DNA of 64,000 nt, from the NCBI GenBank assembly GCA_023701245.1, contig JAMPXK010000007.1, positions 1 through 64,000 of the forward strand, read 5' to 3'. Source of the DNA: Elusimicrobiales bacterium. Lineage in GTDB: Bacteria; Elusimicrobiota; Elusimicrobia; Elusimicrobiales; UBA9959. Position 1 is the stretch's first letter. Every line of letters starts with the position of its first letter. Positions 1 through 9,359 of this stretch are shown piece after piece. The notes below the pieces were generated by a model. That model was given only the letters and a program-made list of their open reading frames with translations. It made no database searches and was not told the origin of the DNA. Made by a program: the position numbers and the translations under genes.

Positions 1-168
1 CTTGTCGGCCCCGGTGGTCAGCGCGTGCCAGTCGGCCACGAAAAAGTAGCAGTCGTACTTGCTCTGCAGCTCCACCCAGTTCTTGAGCGTGCCCCAGTAA
101 TTGCCCAGATGCAGCCGGCCGGTGGGCCTGGCGCCGGATACTACTACGGGTTTTTTTTCGGTTTCCAT
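1..168 (-). CDS. trpS: Tryptophan--tRNA ligase, N-terminal part (runs off window start)
   Basis: Reverse-strand translation METEKKPVVVSGARPTGRLHLGNYWGTLKNWVELQSKYDCYFFVADWHALTTGADK; class I HLGN motif, TrpRS-like. Confidence 0.9.
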   Translation of the reverse strand, partial: METEKKPVVVSGARPTGRLHLGNYWGTLKNWVELQSKYDCYFFVADWHALTTGADK

Positions 169-174
169 ATGGAT

Positions 175-804
175 CTAGAAGGCTCCCATGAGCGGCGTGA
201 CCAGCAGCAGCGCGGCGTTGAGCACGGGGCGCATGATGCCCTGCAGCGCCCCGGTGAACACCAGGGCCAGCAGGATGTAGACGCCGAAGGGGATATGCTT
301 TTCGTACAGTTCCAGCGCGCGCCCTTTAAGCAGGCCCAGCGCCACCTGGCTGCCGTCCAGCGGGAACAGCGGGATCATGTTGAAAACGGCCAGCATCAGG
401 TTTATCACCACCGCGAAGCCGAACATCCGCAGCAGGGTGAAGGCCAGGTCCCCGGCCATGAACAGCGTGATCAGTTTGAAAGCGACGGCGGCCAGCACGG
501 CCAGCAGGATATTGGAGACCGGGCCGCTGAAGGCCACCAGCGCCATGTCGCGGCGGGGGCTGTGCATGCGGTACGGGTTCACCGGCACCGGCTTGGCCCA
601 GCCGATGGCCGGGAAATTCATCAGGATGCAGGCCGCAGGGATGAGCACGGTCCCCACCGGGTCTATATGCGGCAGCGGGTTGAAGGACAGCCGGCCGGAA
701 AGATAGGCCGTATCGTCCCCGCGCCTGTAGGCCGCAAAGCCGTGGGCGAACTCGTGGAAAATGACGGAAAAAAACAGCACCGGCAACTGTAAAATCCACT
801 CCAT
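175..804 (-). CDS. Site-2 protease (M50) family membrane metalloprotease
   Basis: HEFAHG zinc motif near N-terminus, FNMIPLFPLDGSQ motif, hydrophobic segments. Confidence 0.9.
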   Translation of the reverse strand: MEWILQLPVLFFSVIFHEFAHGFAAYRRGDDTAYLSGRLSFNPLPHIDPVGTVLIPAACILMNFPAIGWAKPVPVNPYRMHSPRRDMALVAFSGPVSNILLAVLAAVAFKLITLFMAGDLAFTLLRMFGFAVVINLMLAVFNMIPLFPLDGSQVALGLLKGRALELYEKHIPFGVYILLALVFTGALQGIMRPVLNAALLLVTPLMGAF

Positions 805-906
805 AGATTTATAATTATATTAATATATCCACTACTAAAGGAAGTACGGGGCCAAAATTCCGGTTTTTTAGTATAATTCTAGGTGAATTTTCAGGGGACA
901 GGAATA

Positions 907-2205
907 ATGCAAAAACTTAAAAAACTCATACAGAACCGCGAGGCCCGCATAGGCATAGTGGGCCTGGGCTACGTGGGGCTGCCGCTGGCGGCCGAGTTCG
1001 GCAAAGGCGGCTTCCGGGTGACCGGGTTCGAAGTGGACGGCCAGAAGGTGCGCGATATAAAGGCCGCGCAGTCCTATATCCCCGACGTGCCCACCCGCGA
1101 GGTAGCCTCGCTGGTAAAAAAAGGCCTCCTGACCGCCACCCTGGATTTTTCCGGCCTCAGGAAGATGGACGCCGTAATTATCTGCGTGCCCACCCCCCTG
1201 CGCAAGAGCAAGGACCCGGACGTCTCCTATATCGTGGCCTCGGTAAAAGAGGCCCGCAAGCACCTGCGCCGCGGCCAGCTGATAGTGCTGGAGAGCACCA
1301 CCTACCCCGGCACCACCCGCGAACTGGTAAAGCCCATGCTGGAAGCCGGCGGTCTCAAAGCCGGCAAGGATTTCTTCCTGGCTTTCTCCCCTGAGCGGGT
1401 AGACCCGGGCAACAAGAAGTACGGCGTCAAGAACACCCCCAAGGTGGTGGGCGGCCATACCGCCGCCTGCACGGACCTCGCCGGCCTGCTTTACGGCGCG
1501 GTGATAGACCAGGTGCTGAAGGTTTCCAGCACCGAAGCCGCCGAACTGGTGAAGCTGCTGGAGAACACTTTCCGCGCCGTCAACATAGCCATGATAAACG
1601 AGATGGCCCTGATGTGCCACAAACTGGGCCTGGACGTCTGGGAAGTTATAGGCGCGGCGGCCTCCAAGCCTTTCGGCTTCATGCCTTTCTACCCCGGCCC
1701 CGGCATAGGCGGCCACTGCATCCCGCTGGATCCGCATTACCTCGGCTGGAAAATGAAGACGCTCAACTTCGAGCCGCGCTTCATAGAACTGGCGGGGGCC
1801 ATCAACTCCTCTATGCCCGACCACGTGGTGGAACGCCTGGGCGAGATCCTCAACAGCCGCGGCCTGGCGCTGAGCCGCTCCAAGGTGCTGATGATAGGCA
1901 TGGCCTACAAGCCAGACATTTCCGACCCGCGCGAAAGCCCGGCGCGGGACGTGCTGATACTGCTGGAGAAGACCGGCGCCAGGGCGGATTTTTACGACCC
2001 GTACGTATCCGAAACGGACGTGGAAGGGGAAGTGCGCCGCTCCCGCAGGGACGCGCTCAAGAAGATAAAGGACTACGACTGCGTGATGATAGTCACGCCG
2101 CATTCCTGCATAAACTACGCCGAGATAGTAAAAAAAGCCAGGCTCGTCTTCGACACCAGGAACGCCACCAAAGGCCTGAAAGGGAAGAACATATTCCGCC
2201 TATGA
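907..2205 (+). CDS. Nucleotide sugar dehydrogenase (UDP-GlcNAc/ManNAc 6-dehydrogenase type)
   Basis: GLGYVGLPLA Rossmann motif, GPGIGGHCIPLDPHYL active-site Cys motif; start at 907 preferred over 883 (AGGGGACAGG upstream). Confidence 0.92.
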   Translation: MQKLKKLIQNREARIGIVGLGYVGLPLAAEFGKGGFRVTGFEVDGQKVRDIKAAQSYIPDVPTREVASLVKKGLLTATLDFSGLRKMDAVIICVPTPLRKSKDPDVSYIVASVKEARKHLRRGQLIVLESTTYPGTTRELVKPMLEAGGLKAGKDFFLAFSPERVDPGNKKYGVKNTPKVVGGHTAACTDLAGLLYGAVIDQVLKVSSTEAAELVKLLENTFRAVNIAMINEMALMCHKLGLDVWEVIGAAASKPFGFMPFYPGPGIGGHCIPLDPHYLGWKMKTLNFEPRFIELAGAINSSMPDHVVERLGEILNSRGLALSRSKVLMIGMAYKPDISDPRESPARDVLILLEKTGARADFYDPYVSETDVEGEVRRSRRDALKKIKDYDCVMIVTPHSCINYAEIVKKARLVFDTRNATKGLKGKNIFRL

Positions 2206-4037
2206 CCGACGCCCAGGACCCAAAGCTCCTCTGGTTCAGTTTCCTCAAGACCTTCACCCGCGCGCTGGTACAGATCAACCTGTACAAGCCCGACCATCCC
2301 CAGGTGCGCCAGGCGCTGGACGAAGGCCAGGCCCTGCTGGGCCAGATAGCCGACTCCCTGGGCGGCGGGGACCTCTCCGTCACCATAGACAACGATAAAC
2401 TGCTCATAAACGGCGTGCCGCTGGTGGCCGCCGACAAACTGCCCAATTCCCTGCGCAACCTCTACACCAAGTTCCGCCTCCAGACCATCACCTTCAAGCC
2501 CGGCGCCTCCGGGGAGGACCTGCTGGCCCTCTGCCAGGTGCAGGCCCACAAGGGCGAAGCCAAAGCGTTCCTGGCCGAACGCGGCGTGGAGAAGATAAAG
2601 CTCGACGAGGCCGTTTACGCCAAGGTGGACTCCGCCCGCACTCCCGGCGCGGCGTCCGTGGTGACCCCCGGCCAGACCGGCGCCGCCGGCCAGGCCGCCT
2701 CCCCGCAGGAAAAAGTGGCCGAAAAGATCTCCGGCCAGAGTTTCGAGTCGGCGCTGGCCACCGTGGTGGGCCGCGTCACCTCGGACCCGGAAGAGCAGCG
2801 CCGGGTCATAGCCCTGCTGGAAGCCAAATTCAGGGACGCCGTGGAAGCCGGCGTCACCCGGGCGCTGGAAGAAGTGCGCCGCGAGAAGAAAAAAGTCGAG
2901 AACGACATGGCCCGCACCGAGTCCGTCATGACCAGCATGGCCGACGGCGTGGTGGTGGTGGACAAGGACGGCAAGATCCTGATGATGAACCCGCAGGCGG
3001 AGGCCATTTCCGGCAAGCCCCTGGCTGAGCTGTCCGGCAAGAAGATCGTGGACCTGTCGCAGATCGAGAACCAGGTGGTCTCGCTGGCCAAAGAGATCAA
3101 GAGCGAGAACCGGGCGGATATCTCCAAAGAGATCATCAAGACCGGCTCCGCAGAAATCGCCGAGACCGTAAAAAAGGCCACCGCCCTGATCCAGAACGAG
3201 GACGGCAAGATAGTCGGCTCCGTCTCCATCCCCACCGACGCGGTGAAGCTCAAGCAGGTGGAGCAGCTGCAGCAGGACTTCATCGCCAACATGACGCACG
3301 AGCTGCGCTCGCCGCTCACTTCCATAAAAGCCGCCCTGGAGATCATGGGCCGGGAAGCCGGCGCCCCCACCGAATCGGCGCGCGGCATTCTCAACACCGC
3401 CATCCGCAATACCGAACGCCTGAACTCCATAATCACCGACATCCTGGACTTCTCCAAACTGCAGTCGGGCAAGATGGTCTTCCACCAGGAAGGCGCCGCG
3501 GCGGGCGACATAGTAAGGGAAGCGGCCGAGGCCATGCGCGCCTGGACCACCTCCAAGGGCATAACCCTGAACGTGAACGTGGAGCCCGGTGTGCAGCACG
3601 TCTACGCGGACAAACGCCGCACGGTCCAGGTGCTGATAAACCTCGTCTCCAACGCCATCAAGTTCACGCCGCAGGGCGGGACCATAGAGATCTCCGCCGA
3701 CGCGGGCAAGGAAGCGCTCTCCGGCTTTTCCTTCTTCTCCGTCAAGGACACCGGCTGCGGCATAAAGAAAGAGGACCAGGGCAAGATCTTCGAGAAGTTC
3801 GTGCAGGTGGCCTCCGGGGAGAAGGTGGGCGGCACCGGCCTGGGGCTGTCCATCACCAAGGCCATGGTGGTAATGCAGGGCGGCCGCATCACGCTGGAAA
3901 GCGAGCCGGGCAAAGGCTCCACCTTCCGGGTGGGCATGCCCGTCTACAAGGGCCAGGGCGACCAGCAGGTCTTCGAGCAGGTGCCGGAAGTAAAAGAGGC
4001 CCCGAAGCCCTGGTGGAAGAAGCTGCTGGGAATGTAG
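2202..4037 (+). CDS. PAS-domain sensor histidine kinase
   Basis: THELRSPLTSIK H-box, NLVSNAIKF N-box, DTGCGI and GTGLGLSI G-boxes; ATGA overlap with upstream gene. Confidence 0.92.
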   Translation: MTDAQDPKLLWFSFLKTFTRALVQINLYKPDHPQVRQALDEGQALLGQIADSLGGGDLSVTIDNDKLLINGVPLVAADKLPNSLRNLYTKFRLQTITFKPGASGEDLLALCQVQAHKGEAKAFLAERGVEKIKLDEAVYAKVDSARTPGAASVVTPGQTGAAGQAASPQEKVAEKISGQSFESALATVVGRVTSDPEEQRRVIALLEAKFRDAVEAGVTRALEEVRREKKKVENDMARTESVMTSMADGVVVVDKDGKILMMNPQAEAISGKPLAELSGKKIVDLSQIENQVVSLAKEIKSENRADISKEIIKTGSAEIAETVKKATALIQNEDGKIVGSVSIPTDAVKLKQVEQLQQDFIANMTHELRSPLTSIKAALEIMGREAGAPTESARGILNTAIRNTERLNSIITDILDFSKLQSGKMVFHQEGAAAGDIVREAAEAMRAWTTSKGITLNVNVEPGVQHVYADKRRTVQVLINLVSNAIKFTPQGGTIEISADAGKEALSGFSFFSVKDTGCGIKKEDQGKIFEKFVQVASGEKVGGTGLGLSITKAMVVMQGGRITLESEPGKGSTFRVGMPVYKGQGDQQVFEQVPEVKEAPKPWWKKLLGM

Positions 4038-4115
4038 CCCAGCAAGGCCGCCGGCAGGGCCGGGGATTGTTATCCCCCACCGATAAATAATAAAATATCC
4101 CTTCAGCAGTTCTTT

Positions 4116-4190
4116 GCGCCCGTATCTCAACGGATAGAGTCCCGCCCTGCGAAGGCGGTTATACAGGTTCGATTCCTGTCGGGCGCACCA
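4116..4190 (+). tRNA. tRNA-Arg (anticodon GCG), CCA encoded
   Basis: Cloverleaf by eye: acceptor GCGCCCG/CGGGCGC, anticodon stem CCGCC/GGCGG with loop CTGCGAA, T-arm ACAGG-TTCGATT-CCTGT, 3' ACCA. Confidence 0.95.
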
Positions 4191-4363
4191 AATTTCTTCG
4201 TAAAGAACCCGAAGCGTGCCATAATAATGGCACGCGGCAGGAATCGAAAGGCGGAGCCGCGAGGCCAGCGGGCCGCAGCGGCGAGCCGGGGTCGCGGCCT
4301 CGAGCGAGCGACGGCGAGCGAGAGAGCCGTGACCGCTTAATGTCGGGCGCACCAAATTTCTTC
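4177..4363 (+). repeat. 23-bp direct repeat of the tRNA-Arg 3' end bounding a ~141-bp insert
   Basis: TGTCGGGCGCACCAAATTTCTTC at 4177-4199 and exactly at 4341-4363; insert has hairpin GCGTGCCAT-AATA-ATGGCACGC (4214-4235) and CAGGAATCGAA, the reverse complement of the tRNA T-arm. Confidence 0.85.
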
Positions 4364-4365
4364 CT

Positions 4366-4560
4366 ATGTCAGAACATAAAGAGACAAAAAAGACCGAGAA
4401 CAAGACCGGCCGCTACGTCTACGACGCCAAGCTGGGCAAAGTGGTAAAGGTCTCCGACGCTATCCCCGGCCTCAAGAAGGGCGGCTCGCCCCAGGGCGGC
4501 ACCTGCCCCATGAACCCGGGCGGCCACCAGTGCGGCGGCGGCTGCGGCTGCGGCGGCTAA
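4366..4560 (+). CDS. Small Cys/Gly-rich protein (64 aa), unknown function
   Basis: MSEHKETKKTENKTGRYVYDAKLGKVVKVSDAIPGLKKGGSPQGGTCPMNPGGHQCGGGCGCGG; starts 2 nt after the second tRNA-end repeat; no clear Shine-Dalgarno. Confidence 0.55.
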   Translation: MSEHKETKKTENKTGRYVYDAKLGKVVKVSDAIPGLKKGGSPQGGTCPMNPGGHQCGGGCGCGG

Positions 4561-4647
4561 GGCCCCGGAGCCGGCCCGAAGGGCTTGAGAGTCAAGGGTT
4601 TTGGGCCCGGCGCTTTCAGGCCTTTTTGCTTTTTAAAGGAACTCCCC

Positions 4648-6153
4648 ATGGAAAAGAAATTCTCGCAGCTGCGCAGAAAATACGAGGAAGTGGCGGCCCT
4701 GGGCTCGGCCGCCTCGGTACTGGGCTGGGACCAGCGCGTCTACATGCCGCCCAAAGGCGCCGAAGCCCGCGGCCGCGCGCTGGCCGCCCTGGAAGAAACC
4801 CTGCACGTCAAATTCACGGCCCCGGAAACGGGCGCCCTTATCGCGGAGCTCTACGACTGGGCGCAGGCCAGGGGCGGCGACAGCTTCGAAGCGGCCTACC
4901 TGCGCGCCCTCAAGCGCGACTATGACAAGGCCGTAAAACTGCCGGCGGCCTTCGTCTCCGAATTCTCGCTGGCCTGCACCGCCGCCTACGAAGCCTGGCA
5001 CAAAGCCAAACAGGCGTCGGACTTCTCCGTCTTCGCTCCCCACCTTGAAAAGATGCTGCAGCTGAACCTGCGCAAGGCCGCCATCCTCGACCCCAAGGCC
5101 GCCCCTTACGACGCCCTGCTCGACATCTACGAACCGGGCATGACCCGCGCCCGGCTGGACGCGATCTTCGCGGAACTGCTGGCGGGCCTGAAACCCGTGA
5201 TAAAGGCCATAGCCGCCAAAAGCGGCAAAGTCTCCGACGCCCCCTTCCGCGGGGATTTCGACCCCGCCGCGCAGCTTCGCCTGGCCGACGAGCTCGTAAA
5301 AGCTCTGGGCTTCGACTTCGACCGCGGCCGCCAGGACCGCTCGCCGCACCCCTTCACCACCGGCGGTTCCATCAACGACATCCGCATCACCACGCGCGCC
5401 CACGCCGACTGGCTGCCCGCCTGCGTCTACGCCTCCATCCACGAATGCGGCCACGCCCTCTATGAACTGGGATCGCCGCAGGACTTCGAATTCACCCCGC
5501 TGGCCGGCGGCGCATCCCTGGGCATGCACGAATCCCAGTCGCGCTTCTGGGAGAACGTGGTAGGCCGCAGCCGGCCGTTCGCGGCCTGGGCCCTGCCGCT
5601 GTACCGCAAACACTTCCCCGGCAAGTTCGACAACCTCACCCCGGAGGACCTGTACCGGGCGGCCAATAAGTCCGCGCCCTCCCTGGTGCGCGTGGAGGCC
5701 GACGAGGTGACCTACAATCTCCACATAGCGCTGCGCTACGAAATAGAGACCATGCTGCTCGACGGCAGCCTGAAGGTGAAGGACGCGCCGGCCATGTGGA
5801 ACTCCAGGATGAAGGACTACCTGGGGATAGCCCCGGCCAACGACGCCGAGGGCATACTGCAGGACGTGCACTGGTCGCAGGGCACGCTGGGCTATTTCCC
5901 CACCTATACGCTGGGCAACCTGGCCGCGGCCCAGCTCTTTAACGCCATGAAGAGAGACCTTGGGGATACCGACGCCCTGGTGGCCCGCGGCGAGTTCGCG
6001 CCGCTGCTGGCCTGGCTGGGCGGGAAAATCCACGTGCACGGCCGCAAGTACCTGCCGGAGGAACTGCTGCAGCGGGCTATCGGCGAGAAACTCAGCGTGG
6101 GACCTTTTGTGGACTACATAAAGGCCAAATATTCGGAGATCTACGGCTTCTGA
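4648..6153 (+). CDS. M32 family metallocarboxypeptidase (carboxypeptidase Taq type)
   Basis: HECGHALYE zinc motif, GMHESQSRFWEN, LGWDQRVYMPP N-terminus. Confidence 0.93.
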   Translation: MEKKFSQLRRKYEEVAALGSAASVLGWDQRVYMPPKGAEARGRALAALEETLHVKFTAPETGALIAELYDWAQARGGDSFEAAYLRALKRDYDKAVKLPAAFVSEFSLACTAAYEAWHKAKQASDFSVFAPHLEKMLQLNLRKAAILDPKAAPYDALLDIYEPGMTRARLDAIFAELLAGLKPVIKAIAAKSGKVSDAPFRGDFDPAAQLRLADELVKALGFDFDRGRQDRSPHPFTTGGSINDIRITTRAHADWLPACVYASIHECGHALYELGSPQDFEFTPLAGGASLGMHESQSRFWENVVGRSRPFAAWALPLYRKHFPGKFDNLTPEDLYRAANKSAPSLVRVEADEVTYNLHIALRYEIETMLLDGSLKVKDAPAMWNSRMKDYLGIAPANDAEGILQDVHWSQGTLGYFPTYTLGNLAAAQLFNAMKRDLGDTDALVARGEFAPLLAWLGGKIHVHGRKYLPEELLQRAIGEKLSVGPFVDYIKAKYSEIYGF

Positions 6154-6204
6154 CCAGGCGGATTTAGCGGCGGAACTTCTGACAGGACCAAAGGGGAGAG
6201 AACA

Positions 6205-6489
6205 ATGTTCAAGACCAATGAATACTTCGACGGCAAGGTTAAATCGATAGCTTTCGCGGCCGGCGGCGGCGCCGCCACCGTGGGGGTGATGGCGCCCGGC
6301 GACTACGAGTTCGGCACCGGCAAGAAAGAGATAATGAGCGTGGTCAGCGGCCGGCTCACGGTAAAGCTGCCCGGCCAGACGCAATGGAAGGACTTCCCTA
6401 AAGGCAGCACGTTCACCGTGGCGCCCAATTCCAAGTTCCAGCTGAAAGTGGCCGAAGACACCGCCTACCTCTGCCTCTACGTGGATTAA
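6205..6489 (+). CDS. ppnP: Pyrimidine/purine nucleoside phosphorylase PpnP (YaiE/DUF1255 family)
   Basis: 94-aa single cupin; [16 protein letters not shown] start, [32 protein letters not shown]. Confidence 0.88.
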   Translation: MFKTNEYFDGKVKSIAFAAGGGAATVGVMAPGDYEFGTGKKEIMSVVSGRLTVKLPGQTQWKDFPKGSTFTVAPNSKFQLKVAEDTAYLCLYVD

Positions 6490-6510
6490 AGGCGGCGGCT
6501 TTTAAAGAGA

Positions 6511-6541
6511 AAGCCCCGGCGAAAGCCGGGGCTTTTCTTTT
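6511..6541. terminator. Intrinsic terminator between convergent genes
   Basis: AGCCCCGGC-GAAA-GCCGGGGCTTTTCTTTT. Confidence 0.85.
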
Positions 6542-6556
6542 CCCTGCCTGAGGCGC

Positions 6557-6784
6557 TCAACCGCCGGAGTAGATGTGGGAAATAACCACGCGGTCGCCTT
6601 CGGCCAGGGCGTCGCCCGGGGCCACGGCTTTACCGTTGCGCGTCATGATGGTGGGACGTTTCTTGTTTATCTTCACGAACGCGGACAGCTCCCCGGCCGT
6701 CATCGGGCCGGGGAGTTCCAGCGTCTTCTCGCTGAAGCCGCCTTCGTAGATAAGCGGGCCTATAAGTTTCACCGTCACTTTCAT
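6557..6784 (-). CDS. MoaD/ThiS family sulfur carrier protein
   Basis: 75-aa beta-grasp-like protein ending SGG; directly downstream of the AOR gene. Confidence 0.85.
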   Translation of the reverse strand: MKVTVKLIGPLIYEGGFSEKTLELPGPMTAGELSAFVKINKKRPTIMTRNGKAVAPGDALAEGDRVVISHIYSGG

Positions 6785-8622
6785 CAGTTCAATTTCGCGT
6801 ATTTCCCGGCCGCGGCGGCCTCGCCTTCGAGGCCCAGTTTCCGGAGCGTTTCCATGGTGGGGATACCGCGCTTGTCGTAGCCGCGCTGGTCGTAGTAATG
6901 CTGCAGCAGCGAGTCGTACTTGTCATACTCCAGCACCACGCCTTTCTGCGGGCCTTCGGTATCGGCGTTGCTCTTATCGAACCAGACCGCCGGCGGGTAA
7001 TCGTCCTTGCGGGTGACGTTCGGGAACTCGCGCAGGTAATGCAGCTTTATCATGGAGTAGGCGCGGTCTGCCGCGGTCCAGAAATTCTCCAGCGTCCAGT
7101 CCAGACCCGTGACGGCGTTGAAGAACTTGGGATAGTTCTCCAGTTCGTAGCCCACTTCCACCCAGGGAAAGCGGCAGGCCACCAGCATTTCGAACAGGCC
7201 GCCGCGGATGCGCTGCAGTTCTATCACCTTGGCCGCCTTCTCGGGGCCGTAGCTCTCGCGCTTGCTGTGCTTGAGCTCGAAGGTGATGATCCAGGCCTCG
7301 CGGTGGTGGCCGCCTATGGCCGCCACGCCGAAGGCCAGCGCCTGACCGGGAATGGACTTGCAGTTGTAGGCGGCCATCTCCAGGCCTTTGACCTGCATGG
7401 CGTAGTCCGCGGAGTTCTTGCCGTAGACCTTGGCGGCCTTCAGCGCGCCGTCGGCCAGCAGGTTGCCGGCCTCGCCCTTACGGGTGGCTATGTCCCAGAG
7501 CAGCGTTTTGCCCTTATCGGCGTCGCCGAATTTGAAGTCGCCCTTGGCGGCGCCGTGCTCTATGGCGTCGGCGTAGAAGCCCAGCACCGCGCCCGCGGAG
7601 ATGGTGTCCAGGCCATAGTCGTCGCACAGGTAATTCAGCGAGCCCACCTTTTTGAGGTCGAACACGTTCACGTTCGGGCCCAGCATACCGATATTCTCGT
7701 AGTCCAGCTCGCTCTCGCGGCCTTCGTCGTCGTGGATGGTGATGCCGCAATGCATGGTGCAGCTGGGGCAGCCGTAGGTGGCTATGCGGGCGGCGTCCAG
7801 GCGCTCGCCGTCTATCTTGTGGGCCTCCGGATGGGAAGTTTTGCGCATGTTCTGCACGGGCAGGCCGTTGACCTCGTTGCACCAGGCCAGCACGGCGTTG
7901 GTGCTCTGCTTCGACCAGCCGCTTTTCTGGTCCAGCTCGCGGGCCTTCTTCAGGCCGTCTATGCCGAGCTTGCGCATCAGCTCCGGGTCCGCCTGCGGGA
8001 TCTGCTTGGTGCCTTTCACCACTATGGCCTTGAGCATTTTGGAACCCATCACGGCGCCTATGCCGGGGCGGCCGCCGGCGCGGCCTTCCAGGCTGCGGAT
8101 CACGGCGAACAGTACCTTGTTCTCGCCGGCCTGGCCGATATTGAGCACGCCGGCGTTCTTGCCGTGCTTCTTATAGATCCATTCGTTGGAGAAGTAGGTG
8201 CCCTTGCCCCACATCTCGTCCGCGGGCAGGAACTCCACCTTGTCGTCCTCTATGTTGAGGTAGGTCGGCTTATCGGCCTTGCCCTCTATTATCATGGCGT
8301 CGTAGCCGGCCTTGCGCAGCTGGCTGGAAACGTTGGAGCCCAGGTTGCCGTCGCCGTAGAAACCGGTGAGCGGGGACTTAGCCGCCACCACCACTTTGCC
8401 GGTGTTCGGGGCCGGGATGCCGGCTATGGGGCCCAGGGCCACCACCAGTTTGTTCTCGGGACCCAGCGGGTCTATGCCGGGTTTGAGTTCGTCGAAAAGT
8501 ATTTTGGAGGCGAAACCTCGCCCGCCTACCCATTTTTTGGCGAAGTCTTCCGTAAAGCTTTCTTTCTTCCAGGTTTTGTCGGTGAGGTTCACCCTCAGGA
8601 TATAGCCGGTCCAGCCTTTCAT
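6784..8622 (-). CDS. aor: Aldehyde:ferredoxin oxidoreductase (tungsten-type) family
   Basis: MKGWTGYILRVNLTDKTW start, GGRGFASKILFDEL, GCPSCTMHCG cluster motif, YGLDTISAGAVLGF. Confidence 0.93.
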   Translation of the reverse strand: MKGWTGYILRVNLTDKTWKKESFTEDFAKKWVGGRGFASKILFDELKPGIDPLGPENKLVVALGPIAGIPAPNTGKVVVAAKSPLTGFYGDGNLGSNVSSQLRKAGYDAMIIEGKADKPTYLNIEDDKVEFLPADEMWGKGTYFSNEWIYKKHGKNAGVLNIGQAGENKVLFAVIRSLEGRAGGRPGIGAVMGSKMLKAIVVKGTKQIPQADPELMRKLGIDGLKKARELDQKSGWSKQSTNAVLAWCNEVNGLPVQNMRKTSHPEAHKIDGERLDAARIATYGCPSCTMHCGITIHDDEGRESELDYENIGMLGPNVNVFDLKKVGSLNYLCDDYGLDTISAGAVLGFYADAIEHGAAKGDFKFGDADKGKTLLWDIATRKGEAGNLLADGALKAAKVYGKNSADYAMQVKGLEMAAYNCKSIPGQALAFGVAAIGGHHREAWIITFELKHSKRESYGPEKAAKVIELQRIRGGLFEMLVACRFPWVEVGYELENYPKFFNAVTGLDWTLENFWTAADRAYSMIKLHYLREFPNVTRKDDYPPAVWFDKSNADTEGPQKGVVLEYDKYDSLLQHYYDQRGYDKRGIPTMETLRKLGLEGEAAAAGKYAKLN

Positions 8623-8825
8623 GTTCCCTCCGTTGGATTGAACTGCAAAAGATAATTAATTTTACCTTTTTAAAAAGGCGGCGCGCGGTACTTTGGGCCC
8701 AGCCGGACCTGGGCCCTAATACGCGGTTTTTTTAGGCACAAAGCCTTATGTGCGCAAGCACCGCTAATTTGTAACCTAGTCTTGCAAGATCTTGGGCCTT
8801 ACCGGGCCACTTTAAGGAGCTAACG

Positions 8826-9287
8826 ATGAAAATATTAATGACCGCCGTACTGCTTGCCTCGGGATTTTCCCCGCTGGCCGCAGGTTCTTTCGCCGACCTG
8901 AGCTCGCAGGCCCCGGCCAGCGAGATCAAACTCCCATCCCCGGTACTGGTTCCCGCCCAGGACAAAGCCGTTCAGAGCTGGGCCGAAGCCGCCAAGCTCG
9001 CTTTCGAGCGCGAAATCGAGGCCGGCGGCCTGACCAATTTCGCCGACCTTAAAGAGCTCCCCCCCGGCGCCCGCGCCAGGCTGGAAAAAGAGCTGGCCAC
9101 CCTGCCCGAGGGCCCCGGCAACACTTCCGAAGCCTTCAAACTGAACGTCAACGGCCGCACCGCCTTCGTGGTGCAGAGCTACGTGCACGACGACACCATG
9201 CGCGCCTGGCTCTTCAACGCGGCCGGCGTGCTGGTGGCCCGCGGCGAAGGCAGCGTGGACAAAGAATTCGCCTGGCTGCCGCTGTAA
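8826..9287 (+). CDS. Hypothetical secreted protein
   Basis: Signal-peptide-like N-terminus MKILMTAVLLASGFSPLAAGSF; AAGGAG upstream; followed by terminator. Confidence 0.65.
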   Translation: MKILMTAVLLASGFSPLAAGSFADLSSQAPASEIKLPSPVLVPAQDKAVQSWAEAAKLAFEREIEAGGLTNFADLKELPPGARARLEKELATLPEGPGNTSEAFKLNVNGRTAFVVQSYVHDDTMRAWLFNAAGVLVARGEGSVDKEFAWLPL

Positions 9288-9301
9288 GACAGCGGCGGAC
9301 A

Positions 9302-9333
9302 AAAAAGGCCTGGGGTTACCCCCAGGCCTTTTT
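9302..9333. terminator. Bidirectional intrinsic terminator
   Basis: AAAAAGGCCTGGGG-TTA-CCCCCAGGCCTTTTT. Confidence 0.85.
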
Positions 9334-9359
9334 ATTTAACGACCGGTTATGGCCGGCGC

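Noticed and set aside
2115-4403. 762-aa minus-strand ORF
   Set aside because: Antisense to a clear histidine kinase and the tRNA; low-complexity H/G/A/V composition; includes the classic tRNA-Arg antisense translation CARQESNLYNRLRRAGLYPLRYGRKE.
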